In this document: positions 23,715 through 31,012 of the stretch, piece by piece
Position numbering within the stretch: position 1 is the stretch's first letter
Layout: each line of letters opens with the position of its first letter
Assembly (NCBI GenBank): GCA_020060215.1
Contig: JAGVAP010000008.1
Span: 1 to 32,905, forward strand
Origin: Deltaproteobacteria bacterium
GTDB taxonomy: Bacteria; Desulfobacterota; DSM-4660; Desulfatiglandales; HGW-15
Reading direction: 5' to 3'
Length of the DNA: 32,905 nucleotides
The notes under the pieces: model-generated
The model's input: the letters and a program-made list of their open reading frames with translations, nothing else
Database searches by the model: none
Told to the model about the DNA's origin: nothing
Position numbers and translations under genes: made by a program

Positions 23715-24053
23715 CTAGTCCATGGGCAGCACGTACACGGCCACAAACCAGGTGCGTACGTAAGCCCAATGCAGGTGCCCTGACAGCGCCTGGTCCCCCT
23801 CCCTTCCGAGGACGCAGTGGATATGGGGTTTCCCGTCCCGGATCTCCCCTACGCCGGTCAGCTCAAAAGGCTCATCGTATTCCGTGAGGATATCCTGGTG
23901 GGCATCCGACATCGGCATGTTGCTGATGCAGCATCCGTCCACAGCGCCGATCACGGACACGATGGCGCCGTTTCGGATCTCCTGCCTTGCGCACTCCTCT
24001 TCAAGGGTCTTCATGAGCTCTTTTCCCGCTTCCACACTGATCCGTTTTACCAT
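23715..24053 (-). CDS. PPC/DUF296-domain protein
   Basis: This 112-residue protein is a single PPC (plant and prokaryote conserved, DUF296) domain. GAIVSVIGAVDGCCISN lies at 29-45. GKPHIHCVLG (74-83) and SGHLHWAYVRTW (91-102) supply histidines H77, H79 and H93, the likely metal site. In plants this domain is attached to AT-hooks and DNA binding; the function of stand-alone bacterial forms is unclear. The ATG at 24053 overlaps the end of the upstream histidine kinase by 7 bases, so translation is coupled and a functional link is likely. It ends facing the HD gene with an 85-base gap. Confidence 0.85.
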   Translation of the reverse strand: MVKRISVEAGKELMKTLEEECARQEIRNGAIVSVIGAVDGCCISNMPMSDAHQDILTEYDEPFELTGVGEIRDGKPHIHCVLGREGDQALSGHLHWAYVRTWFVAVYVLPMD

Positions 24054-25120
24054 AGAGGAATCTCCACGAGCAGGTGTGTCCCTTCTCCCCTCGACGATTC
24101 GATACAGAATTCCCCCCTCATTCGAGCGGCCCTTTCTTCCATGATGAGGAGACCAAGGCCCGGCTTTGCGTCCGATCCCCTCCTTGGATCCATGTTGAAT
24201 CCGATCCCGTCGTCCTCCACGGTCATCGCCAGCGTGTCACCTCGCCTCAACAGGTTGAGGTGTACCGACGTTGCCTTGGAGTGCTTGAGGACGTTCGTGA
24301 GCGCCTCCTGGGCGATCCGGTAGAAGACGTGCTTAACCGTAAAGTCCATTTCCATTGGGACCTTTTCATGGAAGAAATGGATCTTTATTCCGCTCCGATC
24401 CATGATTTCCCCGAAGAGGTTGTGAAGGGCGGTCACCAGATCCATGGACTCCAGCGAGACCGGTTTCAGGCCATGTGCGATTTCCCGCAGGTCCTTGATG
24501 GCCTCCACGGACTTTCCTATGGCGGCTTCCACCCACTGGTTCATCGGTCCGGGCACCAGGTCCACCTGTGCTTTTATCCTCTCCAGATCCATTTTGATCG
24601 AGACCAGGAGCTGCCCCACATTGTCGTGCAGTTCCGCCGCGATCTTGCTCTTTTCTTCATCCAGCATGCCCGCGATGGATCTGGGGAACCGCCTCCGGAC
24701 CTGCCGGGTCGTTCGCTCCTGGAACCTGGAGGTCATGTCCTTGGCCACGCCGATGGTACCAAGAAAACACCGCTCCTCCACCGAACCGGCATAGGTCCAG
24801 ATCCCGGATGCATCTACCCGCACGGCAGTCGCCCGTGGCGCCTGCACATGGCACCGCCTCACGTTCTTTGACCTCAGGCGGATCTTGTGTCCACGCGTAG
24901 CTCGGCGGCCGGTCCTTCGCTCGTTGAACCGCCACTGCGCCTTCTGGGCATCCTCCGGAAAGATGATCTCCGTGAAATGCCTACCCACCAGGTCGCGTGG
25001 AGGGCACCCGACGATCTTTTCGCAGGCACCCTGGAGGAATGAAAACCTGCCTTTGGAATCAAGAACATACACGAGATCAGGAGACATCCGCGGGGTGTCT
25101 CCAACTTGGCTTCGGTCCAT
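24047..25120 (-). CDS. Cytosolic PAS-domain histidine kinase, HisKA_3 (NarX/LiaS) type
   Basis: This 357-residue kinase has no membrane helix. A PAS sensor lies at about 12-130 (SPDLVYVLDSKGRF, then IIFPEDAQ, closing with GTIGVAKDMT). The dimerisation and phosphoacceptor region has H165 in KIAAELHDNVGQLL, the HisKA_3 signature. A HATPase_c domain follows with QEALTNVLKHSKA (N box), VEDDGIGF (G1) and PGLGLLIMEERA (G2). Kinases of this class normally pair with NarL/LuxR-type regulators, and none is in the window. ATG 25120 has TTGGAG 6 bases upstream. It overlaps the PPC-domain gene. The segment at 65-105 is unusually arginine-rich for a PAS domain. Confidence 0.9.
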   Translation of the reverse strand: MDRSQVGDTPRMSPDLVYVLDSKGRFSFLQGACEKIVGCPPRDLVGRHFTEIIFPEDAQKAQWRFNERRTGRRATRGHKIRLRSKNVRRCHVQAPRATAVRVDASGIWTYAGSVEERCFLGTIGVAKDMTSRFQERTTRQVRRRFPRSIAGMLDEEKSKIAAELHDNVGQLLVSIKMDLERIKAQVDLVPGPMNQWVEAAIGKSVEAIKDLREIAHGLKPVSLESMDLVTALHNLFGEIMDRSGIKIHFFHEKVPMEMDFTVKHVFYRIAQEALTNVLKHSKATSVHLNLLRRGDTLAMTVEDDGIGFNMDPRRGSDAKPGLGLLIMEERAARMRGEFCIESSRGEGTHLLVEIPLW

Positions 25121-25505
25121 AGAATCTCCAATCGGATCCAGCGATTCAAGGAGGTGGTGAACAAGGCCTCGTCAAGACGTTGGGATGAAAGGTTCTCGGC
25201 AACTTCAAAGCAGATGCTCTTTCCGGGTGCAGTCTTTGTGCCGAAATTCAATCCTGGAAGACAGTTCCGAAAAAGGACAGGATATCAGAAGAATATCCGG
25301 AAATACCGTGGCAGTCCGTCACGGCGGGGGTGCCATGGATGCACAATCTTTTGTGCAAAGAAGACCTGATTTCTGTGCAAGCAAAGAATCTCTCAAGTGG
25401 AAGGACCGTTCAGCCGATGAATGGTCAAGCGGCATTCATGCGGTCTTGCGCAGTATCAGGGGTCGTGGAGGGGAGTGCCTGAACCGGAAAGGAGAGGAAA
25501 GGGTC
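25121..25505. other. 385-base divergent control region with a TGCACAA operator candidate
   Basis: This stretch lies between the minus-strand kinase and the plus-strand Ca-loop protein. A plus-strand frame is open through most of it, but codon quality is poor and no ribosome site is seen before 25490. It holds the inverted repeat at 25340-25357, a further half-site at 25374-25380 and the GGAGAGGAAAGG ribosome site before 25506. Confidence 0.5.
25340..25357. promoter_or_regulatory. Inverted repeat TGCACAA-N4-TTGTGCA, candidate operator
   Basis: Perfect 7-base arms (25340-25346 and 25351-25357) surround TCTT, and a third direct copy TGTGCAA lies at 25374-25380. The arrangement resembles a regulator dimer site plus an extra half-site. 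It is 149 bases before the chosen start of the Ca-loop protein. It could also be a transcribed hairpin. Confidence 0.4.
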
Positions 25506-26549
25506 ATGAAGGTCCAAGAGTCCTTGGTAGAAATGAGGTCGCACTGCGCCGAACACGAGCGATACGCACTACAGGAATCGCTTCGCATCTGGGTGGGTGA
25601 CGGGGATCCATCTTCGAACGAGGCAGACCGCCATCAACCCGTTCTCCAGATCCAGGACCGCTTCACCCTCTCGCAACGCTGCAGCACGGAGGAAAGCACC
25701 GGGTGCAGACAGAAGGGTCTGGGCGGAAAGGAGATCAAGAACGAGATCATCCGTCTGCTGCTCGAGAAGTTGACGGGGAGGAGGATCAAAATCATTACCC
25801 TGAGCGGCCTGGGACCCCGAAGCGGTGCGGAGGGCATGGAGACGTGCGGCAAGACCCGGACGGGCGGTGGGGACTCCCTGGGGTTCGGCCTGGCCTATGA
25901 CCGGTATGAGTCCTATCACGAAACCGAGACCCTCGAGTTCGTATCCAGAGGGGTGCTGCTGACCGAGGAGGGGAGAGAGATACGCTTCGAGCTCCAGTTT
26001 GGGATGGAGCGCGTCTTTGCGACCAGCGAGTATTCTGCGATCAGGCTCGGCGATGCACAGAAGATGGACCCCCTTGTGGTGAACCTGAACGGGCAGCAGG
26101 CCATGCTGACGGATGCGACCTTCATGTTCGATATCGACTCCGACGGCGTGGACGAAAGACTGGCCGCGCTCGGTCCGGGGAAGGGTTTTCTGGCGATGGA
26201 CAGGGACGGGGACGGGCGCATTACCGACGGCACCGAACTGTTCGGGCCCCGGCTGGGAGACGGGTTCCTGGAGCTTGCAGGGCTGGATAAGGATGGAAAC
26301 GGATGGGTTGACGAAAACGAGCCCGGTTTCAGGACGCTCGGTCTCTGGTCCAAAGACCCTCAGGGGAATGAATCCTTTCTCCCCATGGAGGAGTCAGGGA
26401 TCGGTGCGATCTACACGGGGCGAATCGCATCCCCATTCTCCATCAAGGATGCGTTGAACGAGCTGCAGGCGGAGGTAAAGGAAACGGGGGTATACCTCAC
26501 CGAGAACGGCCTGGCCGGGGCCATTCACGAACTCGACATGGTCATATGA
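25506..26549 (+). CDS. Protein with three Asp-rich Ca-binding-type loops (EF-hand/dockerin-like)
   Basis: This 347-residue protein belongs to a conserved hypothetical type whose C-terminal part carries Ca-binding loops. They are DIDSDGVDE (209-217), DRDGDGRITDGTE (232-244) and DKDGNGWVDENE (261-272). The middle part has LEFVSRGVLLTEEGREIRFE and the phrase MDPLVVNLNG (187-196), which I recognise as typical of this family. ATG 25506 is chosen because AGGAAAGG precedes it; the frame is open for 107 codons upstream with poor coding character. No signal peptide or membrane segment is visible, so export, if any, is non-classical. Residues 1-130 are low in recognisable structure. It precedes an OmpR-type two-component pair by 236 bases. 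The function is unknown; calcium sensing or binding is inferred from the loops. Confidence 0.75.
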   Translation: MKVQESLVEMRSHCAEHERYALQESLRIWVGDGDPSSNEADRHQPVLQIQDRFTLSQRCSTEESTGCRQKGLGGKEIKNEIIRLLLEKLTGRRIKIITLSGLGPRSGAEGMETCGKTRTGGGDSLGFGLAYDRYESYHETETLEFVSRGVLLTEEGREIRFELQFGMERVFATSEYSAIRLGDAQKMDPLVVNLNGQQAMLTDATFMFDIDSDGVDERLAALGPGKGFLAMDRDGDGRITDGTELFGPRLGDGFLELAGLDKDGNGWVDENEPGFRTLGLWSKDPQGNESFLPMEESGIGAIYTGRIASPFSIKDALNELQAEVKETGVYLTENGLAGAIHELDMVI

Positions 26550-26701
26550 CGATCGGCTTTTCGGCCCTGCGCCCGTTCAACCCCTTTGAGCCGCATCCCG
26601 GCGCCATGGACAAGCACAGCTTGCCCGTGCCGCACCCCGGCCTTCCGGCTGAGGACCCTTTCCGCTGCGGGCACGCCGCAGGCCACGGATTCCTCCGATC
26701 A

Positions 26702-26730
26702 TTGACTCCCCATCCGCAATGCCCTATCCT
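26702..26730 (+). promoter_or_regulatory. Sigma70-like promoter of the two-component operon
   Basis: TTGACT at 26702-26707 (five of six) is followed by a 17-base spacer and TATCCT at 26725-26730 (four of six). Transcription would start near 26737, about 50 bases before the response regulator start. It lies in the 236-base gap after the Ca-loop gene, which also holds a CTGCGG/CCGCAG hairpin at 26665-26681 that could end the upstream transcript. Confidence 0.5.
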
Positions 26731-26785
26731 CCATCTATGCACCCAATCGACCCCCTTCCAATCCTGGGAAAGGATCCCCGGTTCG

Positions 26786-27478
26786 ATGGCCAATGAAAGG
26801 ATATTGATCGTAGAAGACGAGGAGAAGATCTCCAATATCGTGAAATCCTATCTGGACCGGGAAGGCTTCACGGTCTCGGTGGTGAGCACGGGGCAGAAGG
26901 CCATGGAGATGATGCACCGGGGCTATGACCTGGTCATCCTGGACCTGTTGCTCCCGGACATGGACGGGGAGTCCGTCTGCACCGAAATCCGCAGGTTCTC
27001 CGACATCCCCATCGTCATGCTCACGGCCAAAAGCTCTGAAGACGAAAGAGTGCGGGGGCTCGGGCTGGGCGCCGACGACTACGTGGTCAAACCCTTCAGC
27101 CCCAGGGAACTGGTCGCCAGGGTGAAGGCCCACCTGCGAAGGGTGCAGAAGAAGGATGGGCAGGTCCTCTCTTTCAGCGGGGGGCTGCTGAAGATCAACA
27201 TCCCATCCATGGAGGTCAGCAAGGGGGGCGAAAAGGTGCCGCTCACGAAGACGGAGTTCAACGTCCTGCTTTATCTCGCTCAGAGGCCGGAGGTCGTGAT
27301 CAGCCGGTCGCAGATGATCCAAAACGTCCTCGGGTACGAGTTCGAAGGTTATGACAGGGTCATCGACGCCCACATCAAGAACATCCGCCACAAGATCGAG
27401 GAGGACCCTCAGGAACCCTTGTTCATCAGGACGGTCTATGGCGCGGGGTACAAGTTTGTCGGCAAGGCGGACGATTAG
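26786..27478 (+). CDS. OmpR/PhoB-family response regulator
   Basis: This 230-residue two-domain transcription factor has a receiver domain at 4-120 with acidic pocket E10-D11-E12, phosphoacceptor D53 (LDLLLPDMDG), T80 and K102 (VVKPFSPREL). A winged-helix DNA-binding domain spans about 130-226 (VPLTKTEFNVLLYL; DRVIDAHIKNIRHKIEEDP; RTVYGAGYKF). ATG 26786 is the natural start of the receiver fold although the frame is open upstream; AAGGAT lies about 11 bases before it. The stop is 8 bases before the kinase start, so the two form an operon and a cognate pair. The signal is not predictable. Confidence 0.95.
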   Translation: MANERILIVEDEEKISNIVKSYLDREGFTVSVVSTGQKAMEMMHRGYDLVILDLLLPDMDGESVCTEIRRFSDIPIVMLTAKSSEDERVRGLGLGADDYVVKPFSPRELVARVKAHLRRVQKKDGQVLSFSGGLLKINIPSMEVSKGGEKVPLTKTEFNVLLYLAQRPEVVISRSQMIQNVLGYEFEGYDRVIDAHIKNIRHKIEEDPQEPLFIRTVYGAGYKFVGKADD

Positions 27479-27486
27479 AGTGTGAG

Positions 27487-28863
27487 ATGCGAACGAGGCT
27501 TTTCAGATCCTTCCTCCTCGTCATCGGGATCGCCCTCCTGTCGAGCGTCGTCTTCCAGCGGCTGATGGTCAGAGACTTCGATCGATACGTGGAGAGTGTG
27601 AGGGAAGATCAGTTCCGCTGGGTCCTCGCTTCGGTGGAAAGCAGTTACATGGGCGAAGGGTGGGATCTCAGGACACTCACCGAATCCCTGCACTGGGCCA
27701 CGATGCTGGGCATGGATGCGCGCGTCCTGGCTGCGGACGGCCGTGAGATCCTGAACTCCAGGGAGGCGATGAGATCTCTCTCCGGGGACATGCTGAGCCA
27801 TATGGCCCATCTCTTCCACCTTGAACCCCTCGACACCCCGTTCTCGGAACACCCCCTGATTGTGCAGGATCGCAGGGTCGGGAGGCTCCTATACCGCCCT
27901 CTGCCGAAGAAGGAGATCGTGGAAAGGGAGCAGGCATTCAAGGAAAAGACAGAATACTTTCTGTACATCTCCCTGGCCATCGCAGGAGGAGGCGGTCTGT
28001 TTCTCGCCCTGCTCCTGAGCCAGGTCCTCAGCAAGCCCCTGCTCAGGATGAGGGAGGCGGCCATCAGGATCGCCCGGGGCGACCTCCATGCGCGCATACG
28101 TCACCCCCGTCCGGCATCGGCCGGGTCGGATGAGGTCGCGAGTCTCGCCGAATCCTTCAACTTCATGGCGGAGTCCCTGCAGAGAGAGGAAACCATGAGG
28201 GCCAATCTCCTCTCCAACATCAGCCACGAGCTCCGGACACCGCTGACGGTCATCAAGGCCCACATCGAGGCCCTGGAAGACGGGATGCTGGAAGGGTCGG
28301 CAGCGATGAAGACCATCAAGACCGAATCGGAACGGCTCATCGAGCTGGTCAGGGGCATCGAAGACCTGACCCTGGCCGAGGCGGAGTTCCTGAAACCGGG
28401 CAAACCCCGTCCCGTCCACCTGCGGGAGTTCTTCGATCGACTGATCGAGGGGCAGCTTCCCGTGGCCCGGGAAAAGGACCTGAGGCTGGAGCTGGTCCAG
28501 GAAAAGGAGCTGGTGGTCGCCGCGGATGTGGACAAGCTGGAAAAGATCGTCCGCAACCTGCTCTCCAACGCGATCAAGTTCACCGGGCCGGGGGGGAGAA
28601 TCCACGTGGATTACGGCCGAAACGGGGAGACGTTCTTCTTTGAGGTGAGCGATACCGGCATCGGCATCGCTGAAGATCAACTGAGCCATGTCTTCGACCG
28701 CTTCTACCAGGTGGAGAGGGCGGGATCATCGGGTCTGGGGCTGGGGCTGGCGATCGTCAAGGAAGCGATTGACGCCCTGGGGGGCCGAATCGATGTGAAG
28801 AGCGTTACCGGTGAAGGCACCGTCTTCAAGGTCCACCTGCCTCTGCACCCGCCTCCGAAATAA
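27487..28863 (+). CDS. Membrane sensor histidine kinase with HAMP domain
   Basis: This 458-residue inner-membrane kinase is the partner of the preceding regulator. TM1 is at about 8-28, a periplasmic sensor at 29-156 and TM2 at about 157-180. HAMP covers 181-233 (PLLRMREAAIRIARGDLHAR). The HisKA helix carries H247 (SNISHELRTPLT) and HATPase_c follows with NLLSNAIKFTGPGG (N box), VSDTGIGI (G1) and GSSGLGLGLAIVKEA (G2). This is the classic EnvZ/BaeS layout. ATG 27487 begins 8 bases after the regulator stop. The sensor domain (about 128 residues) has no motif I recognise. Confidence 0.95.
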   Translation: MRTRLFRSFLLVIGIALLSSVVFQRLMVRDFDRYVESVREDQFRWVLASVESSYMGEGWDLRTLTESLHWATMLGMDARVLAADGREILNSREAMRSLSGDMLSHMAHLFHLEPLDTPFSEHPLIVQDRRVGRLLYRPLPKKEIVEREQAFKEKTEYFLYISLAIAGGGGLFLALLLSQVLSKPLLRMREAAIRIARGDLHARIRHPRPASAGSDEVASLAESFNFMAESLQREETMRANLLSNISHELRTPLTVIKAHIEALEDGMLEGSAAMKTIKTESERLIELVRGIEDLTLAEAEFLKPGKPRPVHLREFFDRLIEGQLPVAREKDLRLELVQEKELVVAADVDKLEKIVRNLLSNAIKFTGPGGRIHVDYGRNGETFFFEVSDTGIGIAEDQLSHVFDRFYQVERAGSSGLGLGLAIVKEAIDALGGRIDVKSVTGEGTVFKVHLPLHPPPK

Positions 28864-28967
28864 AGAAGCTCACGCCCCCCCTCCGATTCTCGATCGGACC
28901 GAGTTCACAAAAAAATCACAATGCTCCGGTGTACTTCGTTTTTCCCGCACTTTATTATTTCTCCGGA

Positions 28968-28989
28968 ACCTGCCGTCGTCCCGGCAGGT
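28968..28989 (+). terminator. Candidate terminator after the two-component operon
   Basis: ACCTGCCG (28968-28975) and CGGCAGGT (28982-28989) form a perfect 8-base stem with a 6-base loop, followed by GCGTTTT. The T run is short. It lies between the HAMP kinase and the next kinase gene and would separate their transcripts. Confidence 0.5.
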
Positions 28990-29026
28990 GCGTTTTGGGA
29001 CGAAAAAAAATCAGAAGAGCCCTGCC

Positions 29027-30160
29027 ATGCTGAAAGTCTTTCCAGCAGCGTCAAAAGGGGTGATCGTTTCCGCTCAGGATTGGAACCGAGCCGGAAGAGT
29101 GAAGATGTCTCTCATCGCCGTCATGATCACCCTCCTGCTCGGTCTCCACTACTCGACCGCGCACTCCCTGGAGCTCCGCCACGAGGTCTATCGACTCTTT
29201 TTCTACATCCCGCTCATCCTCGCAACCTTCTGGTTCGGATTTTGGGGTGCCATCGGAACGGCGGCAATCATTTTCGTTCTCTACTTCCCGCACGGTATCG
29301 ATCAATGGGGCGGGTTCTCCCAAAGCTACCACCAGCTCATGGAAGCGGGCCTTTTTCTGCTGATTGCCTTCATCCTCGGCTATCTCGCTGAAACAAAGGT
29401 GCGGGAACAGCGAGCAAGACTCAGGTCCGAAAGACTGGCGGCTGTCGGAATGGCCGTCTCCGAGATCTCCCACGACATGAAGTCGCCTCTCATGGCGATC
29501 GGAGGCTTCGCAGCCCAGGTGCGGAGAAGGATGGGGGAGGATGACCCGGACAGGGCTAAAATGGATCTGGTGATCAGGGAGACTGCGCGATTGGAGCACA
29601 TGGTGAAGGACATGCTGAACTTCAGCAAGCCGCTTCATCTGAAGGTTTCACCCTGCAACCTGAGCGAGATCGCAGCCGAGTGCATGGAAGTGATGCGCTG
29701 CACGGAGTGCGAGGTCGGGATCGCGCTCAAGGAGGATCTCGATCCTTCGCTCCCGGATTGCGTGCTGGACAGGGACAGCGTCAAGGAGGTGGTCATCAAC
29801 CTGATTGCAAACGCCATCCATGCCTCCCCTCAGGGCGAGACCGTGACGGTGAGGACGCTCCACCGTGGAGGCCGTGTCGTCCTGGAGGTAACCGACCGCG
29901 GCCACGGCATCCTGGAAGAGGATCGCAAGAGGGTTTTCCACCCGTTCTTTTCAAAGAAGAAGGGAGGAACGGGCCTTGGGCTTACCATTGCCAAGAAGAA
30001 CGTATTGGCTCACGGCGGGAGTATCTGTTTCTACCGAAACCCCGACAGGGGGGTCACCTTTCGAGTGACACTGCCCCTGAAGATCAAGCACGTCTCCAGG
30101 GCATCGGTTCCTTCTTCTCCCCCATCCTTGGTCACCATCTTGCCACCTCAAGACACTTGA
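29027..30160 (+). CDS. Four-helix membrane sensor histidine kinase, NtrB/ZraS-like
   Basis: This is a kinase of 377 residues from ATG 29027. An alternative ATG at 29105, with GGAAGAG 5 bases upstream, would remove 26 residues and start at the first helix; the choice is uncertain. The N-terminal region has about four helices (near 29-46, 55-75, 76-95 and 104-122) without a large periplasmic part. The HisKA motif follows with H149 (SEISHDMKSPLMAIGG), then HATPase_c with NLIANAIHASPQGE, VTDRGHGI and FSKKKGGTGLGLTIAKK. This Ser-His-Asp-(L/M)-(R/K) form is typical of kinases that pair with sigma54-type regulators, but none is adjacent. It converges on the beta-barrel gene with a 25-base gap. Confidence 0.9.
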   Translation: MLKVFPAASKGVIVSAQDWNRAGRVKMSLIAVMITLLLGLHYSTAHSLELRHEVYRLFFYIPLILATFWFGFWGAIGTAAIIFVLYFPHGIDQWGGFSQSYHQLMEAGLFLLIAFILGYLAETKVREQRARLRSERLAAVGMAVSEISHDMKSPLMAIGGFAAQVRRRMGEDDPDRAKMDLVIRETARLEHMVKDMLNFSKPLHLKVSPCNLSEIAAECMEVMRCTECEVGIALKEDLDPSLPDCVLDRDSVKEVVINLIANAIHASPQGETVTVRTLHRGGRVVLEVTDRGHGILEEDRKRVFHPFFSKKKGGTGLGLTIAKKNVLAHGGSICFYRNPDRGVTFRVTLPLKIKHVSRASVPSSPPSLVTILPPQDT

Positions 30161-30185
30161 CCCGTCTCCCGACCGGGCGGCACGG

Positions 30186-30986
30186 CTAAAAGGTCAAGGA
30201 TCTCTGGAAGCCGACCACCACCCTGAAATCCGGGGAATCGTCCCCAATGCCGGTACCCACCCCAAAGGTCAGGACGGTGAGAGGGTTGCACTGGTAGCGG
30301 ATTCCCGCTTCGAAGAGGTTGTAGGTTTGGTCTTTTTCCTTCTGCTGCTCCCGCACGAGATCCAGGACCAGAAAGGCGTCCGCCGTAATGGCGCGGTCGT
30401 AACCGATGATTGCGGAATAGTAATCGTCCCGTTCATCTCGAAGCGCGTCGGTGTTGTGGTTCCAGACGACATTCAGGTGGAGCCTATGAAACAGCGCGCT
30501 CCTTCCGATCGCCTTGGTCGCGATGAACTTGGCCCTGGTATCCACCCCCTCCCCCTCATCGCTGGTCGGGAATATGGCCGCTCCGGCGAGGGCCAGCGCG
30601 GGAAAGAGGAGGGTTTCCTGGTTGAAATTGTAGAGGGCGGAGACCTCCACATCGCCTATGCCCTTATCGTCCACCGCGGACCCGTAGTTGAACGGCACCG
30701 CGACCTCCGCCTCCAGGTTCCGCCAGATCCCCATCTCGAATCGTGGTTCAAGACGCAGACGTTCCTCTCCTTCCTTGGTGTGATCCCAGCGGATCAGCCC
30801 CTGCACCTCCCGGTTGCGGTAGGCGGTCGGTAGAGCATCCTCAACCAGTGCAGGCAGACCCTCCTCCAGGTTGTAGTGGTCCGCGGCATGCGACGGGATC
30901 ACCCAGGGTTGGAAAAGACCCGCCAGGATCATGGACAGGAAAACCCCCATTGCAGCCATTCCCTTTTTGCGAATATCCGGTCTCAT
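30186..30986 (-). CDS. Outer-membrane beta-barrel protein (MetA-pathway/transporter-like)
   Basis: This 266-residue exported protein has a signal peptide at 1-34 (RKK, hydrophobic 12-30, cleavage after SHA). ATG 30986 is chosen for the GGAGG about 10 bases upstream rather than the ATG five codons earlier. The mature part alternates polar and hydrophobic residues in short strands (LRLEPRFEMGIWRNLEAEVA, DVEVSALYNF, LHLNVVWNHNTD, LFEAGIRYQ, LTFGVGTGIG) and ends VVVGFQRSLTF with a C-terminal phenylalanine, the usual outer-membrane barrel signal. It resembles the phenol-degradation MetA/transporter-like barrel family. It is the second gene of an operon, starting 26 bases after the stop of the His/Met-rich protein gene, so the two probably work together. 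The cargo, if any, is unknown. Confidence 0.75.
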   Translation of the reverse strand: MRPDIRKKGMAAMGVFLSMILAGLFQPWVIPSHAADHYNLEEGLPALVEDALPTAYRNREVQGLIRWDHTKEGEERLRLEPRFEMGIWRNLEAEVAVPFNYGSAVDDKGIGDVEVSALYNFNQETLLFPALALAGAAIFPTSDEGEGVDTRAKFIATKAIGRSALFHRLHLNVVWNHNTDALRDERDDYYSAIIGYDRAITADAFLVLDLVREQQKEKDQTYNLFEAGIRYQCNPLTVLTFGVGTGIGDDSPDFRVVVGFQRSLTF

Positions 30987-31012
30987 CTCTTTTTCCTCCA
31001 TGAAAGCCTGGT

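Noticed and set aside
25185..25505. An N-terminal extension of the Ca-loop protein
   Set aside because: The extra 107 codons have poor coding character and cover the operator-like repeat. A ribosome site supports ATG 25506.
26546..26785. An N-terminal extension of the response regulator
   Set aside because: The receiver domain starts naturally at ATG 26786 and the upstream stretch contains a good promoter.
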